Assembly: GCA_021209875.1 (NCBI GenBank)
Contig: JAGYVD010000001.1
Span: 1,116,001 to 1,180,000 of the forward strand
Direction of reading: 5' to 3'
DNA from: Rosellinia necatrix
Lineage: Eukaryota > Ascomycota > Sordariomycetes > Xylariales > Xylariaceae
Length of the DNA: 64,000 nucleotides
Position numbers and translations under genes: made by a program. The number at the start of each line of letters is the position of its first letter. Position 1 is the stretch's first letter. This document shows positions 45,601-59,360 of the stretch, one piece after another. The notes beneath the pieces are model-generated. The model worked only from the letters and a program-made list of their open reading frames with translations. It searched no databases and was not told the origin of the DNA.

Positions 45601-48600
45601 TAAAAATATTATATAAATATTAAATTAACATATATTAAAAACTTTCCGATTATATTATATATAACTTAAATATAAATTTTTATTAAAAAATTCTAAAATT
45701 AAGCTTAAATAATTAATATATAGTATTATATAACATTTATTAAAGCTTATTAAATAATAAATAAAATTAAATAAACATATAAACTATTTTATTATATGTA
45801 CAACATATTAAAAACGGAAATTAAACATTATATAAAACAGGAATTAATTTTATAAATAATAATTAAAGCTTTAAATAATATTGCAAGTTTAAACGGACTA
45901 ATACTTACTTTATTAATATTTAAAGCATACTTTAAAATTAATTAAAATTTACCTTTTTTATTAAATATTGTATAAAAAGCAGAAGTAATAAAAAAAGCTA
46001 TAAAAATATTGCATAAAAAACGGGCTAAAGTTAAAATTAACTATGTAATTAATAAACGTAATAGCTTAGTTATATATAATATATTTTCGCTACTTTTAAA
46101 AAATAAAATTTTAATATAAAAAAAAAAAAAAAGTTAGCAAAAGCTATATAAAATCTAATTAATTAAAAATTTAATATAGTTATTAATTTAATTAATAACT
46201 TAATATAATTTTAATATATTTAAATTAAACTATATTATTATATAACAAATAAATAATAAACTAATAAATAAAAATATTTTAAACTATTTAACTATTTATT
46301 ATATAAAAGTATAGCAGACTAAAAAAAAACGTTATTATAAATGCTAACATATAAGCTATATTTATATAAAAGCTAGATAATATTTTTATAACAGCAAAAA
46401 AACAGCAGGTATATGTTTTAGCAGTAAAACTTTAAAAAAACAGTATAATTATTACACCAAGAATATTATTTAAAAAATCAAACATAACTAAAATTAATAA
46501 CTTTATTGCATAAGAAATATTTTAGTTTATTAAATATATTAAATCTAAGCACGGCAAAGCCTGAATTTTTAAGTCCAAACTTATATAAAAAATAAAAAAA
46601 AAAATAACCCGACAGTACAAAAAATTAAAACTTGTCGTACAAAAATATAATAACGCTAAAAAAAAAACAGTATTTATATAATCTTTAACTATTTAATAAA
46701 TAAGCTAAAAACTGCTGCTAGCATTTAAACTTTTATTAATTTGCGATTATAATGCTTTAAGTAAACTTTAAAATATTACGTAAATATATATATAGTTAAA
46801 AAAACAAGTTAGCAAAAAAAATTTTCGCACAACTATTTAATAAACTTAAGCTAAAATATTTTAAAAAAACAATTTTAAAAATTATACGACCGTTATATAA
46901 ACTAATAAAATTAAAGCTGTATTAGTTTAAAACTTATTATTAATACTATTAAAAACAATTAAATATATTTATATTTATATATAACTTATATTTATTATAT
47001 ATAATAAAATAATTAAAAAACTTTAGTATTATTAGCTTATAAACAGACGATATATTTAGCTTTATTATATTAAACTTTTTAAAAAAAAAAAAATATAAGC
47101 TAAAACAAGCTAACTTTTATATAAAGCTAAAAAAAATACTTTAACTAAAATATTTAATTAAATTTAATAGCAGCTAAATTATATTATTATATAAAAAAAA
47201 CATTACTTTAATATAAAAAAAACCAAAGCAAACAACTAGCTTAAATTAACTTTTATATAATAAAAACTATTTAAAACTATATTTTACAGCGGGCCAAAAA
47301 AGCTTATATTAATAATATATGCTAACTAAAAGCTTTATATAATTTATTAGTAGCTGTTTAAATAACTGATCTAGCTTTAAACAATATTAAAAACTTAAAC
47401 TAAAAAATTTAATAATAAATAAATAATTTTAAGCAAAGTTTAACTTTTATACTACTAGACCTAACATATATAAAACTATTTATTTTTATTAACAGATTTT
47501 TTATAAATAATACCGATATAAGTTTTTAGTTTAAATTTTTTATTATATTAATAATAAAGCATTATATAAAAAAAATTAAGTTTTAAAATAACTAAAAATA
47601 TTATATATTAAAACTTTAGCAAATATAAAAAAATTATTTAAAATATTTTAGCAAATAAGCTATATAATATAATTAATAGATTTAATAATATAATAGCTTT
47701 ATATATAACAATCTAAAAATTTTAATGATTTTAAACGTTTTTAGTTCTAGCAGTTTTATGCTTAAATTTAAAATTATTATATAATTATTTAATTAAGCTA
47801 AATATAATATAAAAAAGCATTTAATAATAAATATTATATTGTTTTAAAAATCGTATAAAAAAAAAATCTTTAAAATATAATAGATTAATAGTGCTAATAA
47901 CTTAGCGGACGTATTTATTAAATAAAAGCTAAACTAAGCTTTAAAAAACCTAGTATTATAAATAAACTAACCGTACAGGTTAAAACATATATAAAATAAA
48001 CTAAAAAGCAAAAATAATAAAAAACAGGATTTATATAATAATAAATATTATTTTTTATATAATAATAATATAAACTTTATTTTATTATATAATAAAAATA
48101 TAAGCATAACTAAAAATCTGATTTTTAAAAAATAAGCTTTAATAATATAATAATAATATATATTATATTTAATTATTATATAACCTAGGTTTAATTTTTA
48201 ACTAAAGCTTGCAAAATTTAAAGTTTATAAAAAATATTATAAACTTTAGATTTTATTATTTTTATTATTTTTTATTTTTAAATATTTTTATTTTTTATAT
48301 AATAACAGCTTAAACTTTATTTTATTTATATAAAAAACATATAATTAGTATTAAAAGCCTGACTTTTTAAAAACAAGCTTTAATAATATAATAATAATAT
48401 ATATAATAATTAACTATTATATGTTTTAAGTTTAATTTTTAATTAAAGCTAATAAAGCTTAAAGTTTATAGTTTATAAATAAACTAATATAATAAACTTT
48501 AAGCTTTGCAATTTTTTTATGTACGATAATTAATTGTTTTTTTTAAAAAAAAAAAAAGATTAAAAGTTATTTTTTTTTTTTTTGCACAAAAAAAAACTAT

Positions 48601-49681
48601 ATACAAGCTATACTTTTATTTTTATGTTTATATAGACTATATTTTTATTTTTACGTTATTTATATATAAAAAAAGCAAAACATAAAAAAAAGCAAAAAGC
48701 AAATTTATTTATTTTTTTTTTTTTTTTAACTATAGTTAAAATATCGCGCTTTATATAAGCGTTAAATATAAAAAACACAAGCGTTTTTTAAAACTAAAAT
48801 TTAATAATATAAATTAAATAAAACTTTTAATTATAGCAGCAGTTATTACGTAGTTTATTTATATATATTTTTAAATATTAAATTTTTTAGTTTCAAACTA
48901 AAAAGCTTAAAAATAGCTTTTATAATAAATAAATTTAGCTTAAACGTTTATAAAAACATTTAAAGCTGCTATTTAAAATAAAATATTATAAAAAAAAACA
49001 GCAGTAATAATATTTTTAATATTTTATTATATATAAAAACTTATTAGTAAAAAAAAAAACAAAAATATATAAATAATTATTTATTTAAAAAAAAAAATTA
49101 CGTATGTTAATATATAAAAACTATATTAAAGCTTAATAAGTTTAAATTTTTATAAAAAAGCAGTAAACTTTTATTTAGCTGTTTTTTTTTATATAAATAA
49201 AGTTTGCAAACTATAAAACATTTTTTATCGAAAAAAACGCGGAACAAAAATAAAAGCGGGCAGGCGGCGCAAAAGCAGCAGCAGTAGCAGCAGAAGCAGC
49301 AGCAGATATTATTAATATTATTATTATTATTAATGCTGCAGCTTTTAAAAATTAGCATTTATACTATATAAAAAAAAAGCTACAACGTATATATATAAAA
49401 AAAAAAAAACAAATAGAACAGCGGAACAAAAAGTTAGCTATAAATAAAGCTGTACATATATTTAAACAGCAGAAGGCACGCTAGCAACTTTAGGCCCAAG
49501 CTTAAGTATTAAACAGCAGCTATATAAAACGTGTATAAATTAAAAGCTGCGTATAAACAAAAAACTTTATATAAAAAAATAATTATATATAAACAAGTAA
49601 TTATATATATGCAAATAATTATATATAAGCAAAAAATAATATATAAATAAAAAACTACAACTAATAAAAAAAAAAAGCTAG

Positions 49682-49995
49682 TATTAAAACTATAATAATT
49701 AATTATAGTTATTTATAGCTGTTATATATATATATATTTTATACAAGCATATAACATATATATTATATATATATATATAGCATATATACTTTATATATAA
49801 AACAAGCTATATTATCGCTGTTATTTTAATAAATTATACACTAGCAGAATTTTTATATAAAACTTAAAATAATGCTACGCACGATAATTATTTAAATAAA
49901 ATAATTAAGCATAATAAACATCGTATAACAAAAAAGTTATATTCTGTTTCACGCGTAAACAGTACGTGCATCGCACATACAAAGCCTATTCAACA
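49682..49995 (+). repeat. 3' LTR of the Copia element
   Basis: 314 bp. The left half is RIP-mutated (TATTAAAACTATAATAATTA against the GC-bearing 5' LTR start). The right half keeps CGCGTAAACAGTACGTGC and GCACATACAAAGCCTATTC. Confidence 0.9.
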
Positions 49996-50000
49996 TATAT

Positions 50001-51970
50001 TATTATTTTTTTTAGCATTAAGTTAAAAGTTTTAGCTTTTAATTTTTTAGCTTAAATAAAAAGCCGTTAAAAATATTTTACGTGTATATATATGTTTTAT
50101 TAGTTTGTTTAATTAATTAGTTAATTAATAAGCTGTTTATGTTTTAGCAATTAGTATTTTAAAGCTATTTTATAATATTTAATTATTTTAATTTTAAAAA
50201 GCAACCTTTTAAGCTTTTTTTTAAAGCTAATTAATTTTACGTTAAATAAAAAGCTTTGTTTTATTTTATATAATTATTTTATTTTTTACGTTTAAGCTTA
50301 AAAGCTTTTCCTAGCTTATAGTTTATTTTTTTACTTCCGACTTTTAATTGCTTTTTAGTTTAAAAATATTTTAAAAAATTATAAGTTTATACAGCTAAAT
50401 ATTATAAGCGCTGCTTTTAGCAATATATTTTTTAGCTGCTTTTATTTTTAACTTTTGCTCTGCTGGTTAATTTTTTTAAAGTTTATCGGTTAAATTAAAA
50501 GTATTTCTACAAGAAGCAGTAGTAATAAAAGCATTTTTAAGCTTATATACAGCTATAAGTTTAATATTTTATATATTTAATATAACAAAAAAGATTTAAA
50601 AGCTTAGATTTAATTTTAATAATTTATTTAATAAAAGCTTTATTTATTTTAATTGTTAGTTTTTTTTATTTTTTTTAATAAAAATTTTTTTTGTTAAATT
50701 TAACGTTTTATATAGTAATTATTTTATTTAATTAAAAATTTATATATAGTATAAGTTATAAGCTTAATAATTTATAAAATATTTTATATAAACATAAACT
50801 TTAGTTTTATATTTTTGCCGATTATGCCCGGCAAGCTTATTAATTTTTATTAAGTAGGTTTTATATTTATATATATATATCCTGTTTTAATTAAAGCATA
50901 AATCGTTTATTAGTTTTTTAACGCGTTTTAAAATATATTAACGGAATAAATGTTTAAACTAGTTTTTTAAAACGTAATAAAGCGTGTAATAGTTTTTTAC
51001 AGCAGAAAAGCTTTTGTTATATAGCTAAACTGCTGCTTTAACAGCTTTTAGTTAAAGCTTTTTTAAAAGTTCTGTTTTTTTTAACATTTTAATAGCTTAA
51101 TTAATAATTTTTTAGCTAGCGCGCTTTAATACGCTGTTTAATTTAAAAACTTTAGTAAATATTAGTTTATTTTTAATTTTTTAATATTTAACCTAACGTT
51201 TATATTTTGTTAAGCTTTTAATAATAATTACTTTTTTATTATTACTTTAGATTTTATATATTAAAAGTTTAAATTATTTTATTATTTAATATTTAAATTT
51301 TATAATTAAGTTAATAACTGCTTTTTAGTTTTAATTAAAAAATATATATATAAATTATATTATTATATTTTTTTAATAATAAATATTTAATTTAATTTAT
51401 TATATTTTTAAAATAATTAAATAGATTTTAATAAATATGCTAGAACAAACAAGCTGCGTGTTATTTTAAACGTTTTTATTAATTTTTTTAAAATATATTT
51501 TAGCACAGCTTTTATATTTAATTTATAAGATTTTTAAATTTTTAAATTTTTATTTTATATATAAACGTTTATAAAACATTTTATTTTAAATAATCTAATT
51601 TTAAATATTATAAATTTTAAAAATCTAATTTTAGCTTTAAAAGTTTTTATAAAACAATATAAGCGTTTAAAAGCTTTAAATATAGTTATAACGTTTAAAC
51701 CAGCAGCGCTTGTTTAAATAAAATTAAAAAAATTATATAAATCGATTATTAATACGCTGCTTAAATAAATAAAAATAAGCTTATATTTAAAAAAAATTAA
51801 ATTTTATTGCTTAAATAAATTAGTAATAATTATATTATTTTTATATTTTTATATTTTAACATGTAATTAATCCTGTAATACTAGATTTTTTTTTTATTTA
51901 AACAAACTTTTAATATAATATTTATATAAAATCTTTTAATTAAAGCTATATTTTTTAAAATTATATTTAT
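50001..51970. other. unresolved RIP-degraded element, left part
   Basis: Joined through the AAACC target site to 59,356 onward, so it is the left half of an older element split by the 51,976-59,355 insertion. No protein motif recognised. Confidence 0.55.
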
Positions 51971-51975
51971 AAACC

Positions 51976-52178
51976 TGAAAGGTGCACCATGGGGGTGTAA
52001 AATATATATTATAAAAAATAAAGAACTAGCAAATCTAAGCTAAGCTAAAGTTTTACCTAGGTGTGGGCTAGGGCCGATATACATAGGGCTAGGCCTAATT
52101 AAGTTATGCCTGTAGCTACAGGCTATAGCACCCCAAGCAAAAAGCTTATATAAGCGCTTTTTTTATGCGTGCGTATTA
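51976..52178 (-). repeat. 3' LTR of the 7.4-kb element
   Basis: The outer (left) end keeps TGAAAGGTGCACCATGGGGG. The inner (right) part shows CTCCTTCTACGCG changed to CTTTTTTTATGCG. Confidence 0.9.
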
Positions 52179-55100
52179 AAAAGCCGCGCCGATTAAAACG
52201 TTCTGTTAATTTTAGCAGAGTTTGTTATATAATTAGTCGCGGTCAACTTTTTTTTTTAAAACTAGCTTATATAGCAGAACATAAACTATATTAGTTTTAA
52301 TATTTTTTAATAAGTTTTTTGCTGTATTAAAGTTGTTTTTTTATTATTTATTAATTATATTTATAACTTTATTTTTTTATTTAATAAAATAATTAAAACT
52401 GTTTTATTTCTAGTTAAAATAATATTTAAAAATAATTTTTATTTTATATATGTTTTTTTGCCGAGATTTTATTTAGCTTTTATTAGTCTAAATAGCTGCA
52501 TTTATTATTTAAATAAGTTAAGTTTTTTAAAGTTGTATATAAATATTTTATAAAAATTATTAAATAAATATAAAATTATTAAAAAATTTAATTTATAAGC
52601 TAAGTTATTTATTTATTATTTAACTGTTTAAAGTCCCGATTTTTATTAAAAATATTTTTTAATAATTAATTAAATAAATAATATTTTTATATAGTTATAA
52701 ATAGATTTAATTTTTTTTATTAAATTTTAATAAGCGGTGTTTAACGTTGTAGTTATATTTTACTGCGGCTTGGGCAAAATTTATTGCTAAATAAACGTTT
52801 TAGCACAAATGTTTGCAAAAAAAGCGTATATCCGAAATTTTTTTATTATTATTAAAATTAATTAATATTTTTAATATATTAAGCAGTTTAAATTTAAATA
52901 GCTGTTTATAAAAGTTAAATATATAATATTATTATATATAGCGTTTAAGTTTTATTATAAAAAAATATAATATTTATTTAATTTATTTTTAGTTTAATAA
53001 ATATATAATATTATATTATTATTTTAATTATTTAGTTTTACGTTTTAATAAGCTGTTTATTTATAAATAATATATAGCTGTTATTATTAATTTAATATTA
53101 AATAATTTTTATATATTTTATTAAAAATTAGATATAAACTTTTAGTTTTTATTAAAAATAATTCTTTTAAAAATGTTTTAATTGTTTAATAAAAGTTGTT
53201 TAGTTAAAACGGTGCTTTATTTTTTGCTATATATTTTTATATTTAAAGATTAATAATAAGCGTTTTAAAATAAAGCATAAAATTATTATTATAACGTTAT
53301 ATATATTAAAATATAGTTTTTTTGTTTAACTGTTAAAAAGTATTTTTAATTTTAATTTTTAGAAATGCTAAAATAAAGTTTATATTTATAATATATATAA
53401 ATAACAAGTTTTAAGTTTAATTAGTTTTAATTTTTTTATAAGTAGTTATTTATTAGTTTAGTTCAAGTTATATATATTATAATATTTAATATAATTTTTA
53501 TTATTTATATTTTATTAGCTATTATAAATAGTTTTAATATTTATATTATTTATTAAGTATTATAATATTATTTTTTATTATATATTTATTTTAAAATTTT
53601 TTAATTATATTAATCAGAATATATAAACGTTTTATATTTACGTACGTATTATATATTAGTTTATTTGCGGTAATATTAAAAAAATACTTAAGTTTAAAAT
53701 AAATCGCGACGTTTTTATTGCTTTTTTTTTTTTAAAATGTTTTTAAATCTTTTAATACTTGTATATATTTATAGTTTTTTATATATGCTGCCGAGAATTT
53801 GTTTTTAAAGTTTTATTTATAATTACTTTTAATATAAATATATAAAACGCGGCTTTTAATTTTTTATATTATATTTAATATAAATTTATTGTTTATTTTA
53901 TTAGTTTTTCGTTTGTTTTTAAACATTTAATACTGTTTATAAACAGCTGAAAGCGTTTAATACGTAGTTTAGCTTATTTAGCAAGTAATATATATATAGT
54001 TTATATTATAATAAATAAATAAATAAATTAATTAATCTACGATTAGCGCGTTTTATAGCTGCAGTTTTTAGTGTTGTTTATTTAACAATGTTTTTAATAG
54101 TTAAATAGTCTGTTAATATAATTATTAGTTTTTATTAGATTATATTATTATATGCAGCTTTTTTGCTGTTTAAATTAAATATATTATTTTTAGTTCTAAA
54201 AGTCTATAGTTTGTTTTATATTAATTAATAATTTATTTAAATATATTATTAGTTAGACGTTAATATTAAAAATCGTTTTTTAGTTTTTATATATTTTTTA
54301 GCTTTAAATAAAAAACTATTACTCGAAACTTTTTGTATTAATTTATTAATTTATAAAAATAATTTTTTATATAAGTCGTAATAAAATAAAGTAGTTTTTT
54401 ATATATAATATTTTATATAGTTTTAAATAAAGTTATTTTTAAAACAGTTAATTTATAATATTTAGTTTTTATATATGTTTTACGCTTATTTAATTTTTTT
54501 GTTTTAATACGTTTTATTTACTTATTTTTAGCTAATAAAGCGGCTTTTTTTTTTTATAGCAGCTTAATTAGTTTTATATAATATAAGATCAAGTTATATA
54601 AAAATCTTGTTACGCTTATATATTATTTAAAAGCTTTTAGTTAACTTAAAAAAGCTAGGTTATAAATAGCTGCAACGCAGCTTTTTAATATTGCTATTTT
54701 AAACGCGTTTACTTTAAATTTAAATAAATTTATTAAAAATAATTAATAAAAACTTTGTTAATAATATAATTATATATCTATTTTAAATAGTTTAAATATA
54801 ATTTTAAATATTTTTATATTGTTTAGCAGTATTTAAAAATATTATTATATTATTTATAAATACTTTATAATATTTTAATACATTTTAAAAAATTGTTTAT
54901 ATAGCGTTATATATAAGCTAAAAATTATAAAATTTTATTATTATAACATAATATTTTTTATTTTTTAAACTTATTACTATAAACTAGTTTTTAAAATTTA
55001 AATATATTAAAAACTAATAAAAAATATTACTACGTTAATAATAGTTATAAAATGTTTTTTTTAAAAATTTAATTATTTCTGCTTGTAATAATAATAAATA

Positions 55101-58100
55101 ATTATTTAATACAGCTATTTTATTAAAATTTTTAAGTTTACAACTATTTAGCTTTTTATATTATTATATTTAAAAGTTCTGTTTTGCTTAATATTAATTG
55201 CTATATTATAAATATAAAATATATAAATAAAGTTAGTTTATTAATTTATTTTATACGTTTTTTATAAAATTATTATAAAATTTATTAAAAAATCTATGTT
55301 TTTATAACTAAATAAATATACGCGACTTATAAGCTTAATGCTTTAGTTTTGCTAACTTTTGTTAAAAACGCTTTTAATTATTATTTAATTAATATATCGA
55401 TTATTTTTTTATTTTATTAAATATTAAAAGCTTTGGTTATATTTTTAAATTTTTTAGCTAAAAACGTTTTTTTAGCATATATATATATATTTATAAAAAT
55501 AATTGTTTTTAGCATATTTATAGGTTGTTTAATTTTTAATATAAATATAATTTTAAAAATTTTAAAGCGCGCTGTTTTTAATATTAACGTGCTTATGTTT
55601 TTTTGTTTAAAAAAGTTTATTATATTTTTTATAGTATTTATAAGCAGCGTTTTAAAAAAGAATATAATTAAATAAGCTTTTATAAAATCGGCGATTTTAT
55701 TTAATATTAATATATCGTATAAAAATATATTATTTATTATTACTGCTATAATTATTAAAATTATTTTAAACTATATATTTATATATATTAATATTTTAAT
55801 TTAATTAAATATTTACAGAAGGTTTTTTTTTATAAATAAAATTATTAAAAATAGCTTTATATTATTATTTATATTAACAATTATAGCTGCAGCAGCAACT
55901 GCTAATATATTTAAAGTTTTTTATAGTTGTAGCAAAATAGCTTTAATTTTTATTTTTTTATATTATGCTTATTTTAACGTTTTTAATAATTATAATATAT
56001 TTTTAAACGTGTTAATTATTAATATAATATAAAATGTTTTACGTTAATAGTTATATTTATAGCCGCCAAAATAATTTTAATATAAAAAGCTAAAATTATA
56101 ATTAATAAATAAAGCTTTATATTTAACTATATAAGCTTTTTTCTGCTTTAAAATTTATTTTTTTATTTGTTATTTTTTATATATTTATATTTTTAGGTTT
56201 AAACGTTAAATTTTAATTAAAATTTATTTAAAGTTAAAAATTAAATTATATTAGTTTTATAGTTTATAATTATTTAATATAAAAAAAAGTTATTTTTAAA
56301 AATAAATTAAGTTTTAATTTTTTATTACTTAGCTTTTTTATAAAATTTTTATTTTATTAGTTTTTTTTTATTGTTAGTTTTTTTATAAATAAATAAAAAT
56401 TCGGCTTATTTTTTAAACTTAATTAGTTTTAATCTAATATTTTAAAAAAATCGGCGTTATTTTTTTATTATATATTTTAAAATGTTTAAAAAAGCTTTGC
56501 TAATATATATTATATTTATACCTAGGTCTGTATATATTTTTACTTTATTATTTATTTTAAGGTTTTATGTTTTAAATTACAACTAGGTATAACGTGTAAA
56601 TTTTCTGTTTTTTTTTATATTATATAAAAAAGCTTTTTTAATACATTTTATTTTTTTAGCATTTTATAAATAATTAGCAGTTTTTATTTATTTAATTATT
56701 GTTTTTTGCTTAAAGTATACTATTATATTTTTTACCGTATTTTTTTAGTTTATTTATAATGTTATAAATGCTTAAAAAATAAATTACAAGATAATATTAA
56801 TACGGTGTAATATTTATATATATATTTTTTTAAATTAAATAAAAACGGTATATTTAACTTTTTAAAACAGATATTAGGTTTATATTTATATAAATGCTAG
56901 ATTTTTTTATCGCTAGTAATAAATTTTTTATAGCATTAATAATACGTTAAGTTTATTATTAGTTAATATAATATTTTAAATATATTATTTTTTTTATTTT
57001 TAATAAATAATAGTTTAATTAATTTTTATTAGCTTTTTAAAAAATAAACTTAATTATTTTAATTATTAATACAATTTTAATATTACGATTATTTTTGCTA
57101 CGTTTATTGTTATTTTTTAATCGTTAATTACTTTTATTAAAGTTATAATTTTTATAATCTCCGCGTTTTTGCAAAAAGCTAAATAATCGGTTGTTTTATT
57201 AATTTTAGTTGTATTAATTATTATAGTTATATTTACTGCTGTTATAACGTTAGCGGTTTTTATTATTATTTTTTTAATATTATTTTTTTAATCGGTTATA
57301 CAAGCGATCTTTTAATCGGTTTTAAAATAACAGTTATTTTTAAAAAAACCTAGATTAATATATATGTTTTTAAATTAAAAGTTATTAATTATATAAAATA
57401 TATTATATTTTTTGTTTGCTGATTATTTTTTAGCTAAGTTTTATAAGTTTTTTTAATTTTTTAATTTTAAACATATATTTTTTATTTGCTAATTTTAAAA
57501 AATAGTTTTAAAAACTATTTAATTTTTAAATTTATATTATTATAAATTTAAGCTATAACTCTGCGTTAGTTATTATTATTAGCGCTTAAAATATTTATAA
57601 TATATATATATTTTAATTATTTTTATATATTAAAATAAAATATATAAGTTTTAATATATATTATAAAACGTTAAATAGTTAGCTTTAAATTTATAAATAA
57701 TTATATTAGTGTTTATTATAAAACGTTGTTATATAGCTTTAATTATTTAGTTTATATTTTTATAATATAGCTTTATATATATTATAAAGCTTAGCTTATT
57801 ATTTTATTATAAAACTATTAGTTTTATAAAAATGTTTAAAATAAAAACAAAATTTATTGTTTTATTTTATATTATATTTTTTGTTTTTAAAAATAAAACA
57901 AACAGTTTATAAAAAATATATATTAATAAAAATAATATTTTTTTTCTGTTATTACGTTAAAATCGTCGGAGTTATTATATAACGGGTTAAATATGCTAAT
58001 TTTTTTTTTTTAACTTAATATTTTTGCTATAAATATTTATAAATTAAATATTTAACAGGTTAAAGCTTTTTGTTTATATTTTTTTATTTATTTGCTTTAT

Positions 58101-59152
58101 TTACGTTATAATTAAAATTTAATAAATAATTAAATAAATTTAAGTTATTAAATGCTTCTGCTTTTATATTTTTTTAAAAATTTTTAAAGTTTTTAAGTTA
58201 TATAAATAATAATTAGCTTAATAATACGCTGCTTTATAATGTTTGGCCTGCTGCTTAATTATTTATTAATACAAGCTTTTTTTTATACAAGTTATTTTTT
58301 TTTTTTTGTTGTGTTTTTTTTTGTAATAAATTACAGCATAGTTCTATTTTTTTAAATTTAAGCTTTATTTTATTATTTTAAATATATCTGATATAATAGC
58401 TTGTATTTTTTTTAAAGCTTTTATTTATTTATTATTTTAAATAAAAAAATAAGTAATAATATGTTAGTTTAGGCCTACTTTTTAAAAAATATTGCTATTT
58501 TTTTTTTTAAAAAAAGCTTTTTTAAGGTTTTTTTTTTAACTTATTGTTTTAAACAGTCGCTGTTTTTTAGTTTTGAGTTCTATTAATAGCTTTATTTTAA
58601 GCTTTAAATATTTAACTGTTTTTTTTAATTAACTTATTATTTAGTTATTTTTGTTTTAAAATATTATTTTAAGCATATAAATATTTTTTTTCTTTATAAC
58701 TGCCGGCAGGCTTAATAAATCAATAAAATAAACTATAGTATAAAAAAATAAGTAAAATAAATAATTTATATTAAACAGCTAGTTTAAATATTTATAACGT
58801 TTATTTTATTGCTAGCTAAAATATAAAAATATATATTAAGTTTATTTTTTATTTTTACTACGTGTTTATAAAGTTTTTTTTAACGTTTTTAGTTAGCTGT
58901 GCTGCTTAAACAACTTTTTAATTTTTAAAATAGATCGTTAATAAAAATAATGTTTAGTTTTAATAAATGTATTAAATATAAAAAAAAGCTTTTGTTTAGC
59001 TTGCTTAAACAGGATATACTTTTAATAGCAAGCATATGTTTTTACGATTATAAAAATAGTAAAAAATAGTCTTGTTTTTAAAAAAATAAAGTTTAATAGT
59101 TTAGTATAGTTTAATTTAATTTTTATAAAAAAACGTTATAAAAGCACTAATT

Positions 59153-59355
59153 TAAAAAATGCATTATAAAAATATAAAATATATATTATAAAAAATAAAA
59201 AACTAGCAAATCTAAGCTAAGCTAAAGTTTTATTTAAGTGTGGGCTAAAGCCCATATATATAAAGCTAGGCCTAATTAGGTTGTGCCTGTGGCCACGGGC
59301 CACAGCACCCCAAGCGAGGGGCTTATATAAGCGCTCCTTCTACGCGCGCGTATTA
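59153..59355 (-). repeat. 5' LTR of the 7.4-kb element
   Basis: The inner (left) end is decayed to TAAAAAATGCATTATAAAAA. The core and outer end keep TGTGGCCACGGGCCACAG, the GGCTTATATAAGCGC promoter-like palindrome and TACGCGCGCGTATTA. Confidence 0.9.
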
Positions 59356-59360
59356 AAACC

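Larger units (their letters stand above)
42344..49995 (+). mobile_element. near full-length Ty1/Copia LTR retrotransposon, TSD TATAT
   Basis: LTRs at 42,344-42,656 (TGTTGGAACTATGGCAATTA start) and 49,682-49,995 (ends CCTATTCAACA). Both have TG...CA ends, allowing for RIP. Flanks are TATAT at 42,339-42,343 and 49,996-50,000. The interior is about 7.0 kb. Near its 3' end one plus frame reads KH at 47,815-47,820 and, still in frame, ANNLADVFIK at 47,893-47,922. This matches the Copia RNase H ending (KHxDxRY...NxADxFTK) and fixes orientation and superfamily. A purine-rich tract (AAAAAAAAAAAGCTAG, to 49,681) precedes the 3' LTR. A triplet-rich patch lies at 49,268-49,335. Stops throughout show it is dead. 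Confidence 0.85.
51976..59355 (-). mobile_element. 7,380-bp LTR retrotransposon (probably Gypsy), TSD AAACC
   Basis: Two 203-bp LTRs (51,976-52,178 and 59,153-59,355). Exact flanking duplications are AAACC at 51,971-51,975 and 59,356-59,360. Ends follow the TGAGAGGTGCACC...GCGTATCA pattern of the solo LTR at 18,808. Next to the right LTR the minus strand reads AATTAGTGCTTTTATAACG, the same primer-binding-like site as in the 34,507 element, so the right LTR is the 5' LTR and coding is on minus. The ~6.97-kb interior is long enough for gag-pol but is so RIP-damaged that no domain can be read. Gypsy is inferred from the absence of a Copia-type signature and is not proven. Confidence 0.8.

Noticed and set aside
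55433..55675. 80-codon hydrophobic plus-strand frame
   Set aside because: Low-complexity A/T codons (Ile, Phe, Leu) inside a minus-oriented element interior; chance opening.
57100..57200. Possible gag zinc knuckle on the minus strand of the 7.4-kb element
   Set aside because: The positions where Cys is needed read Phe/Leu codons that cannot arise from Cys by RIP transitions.
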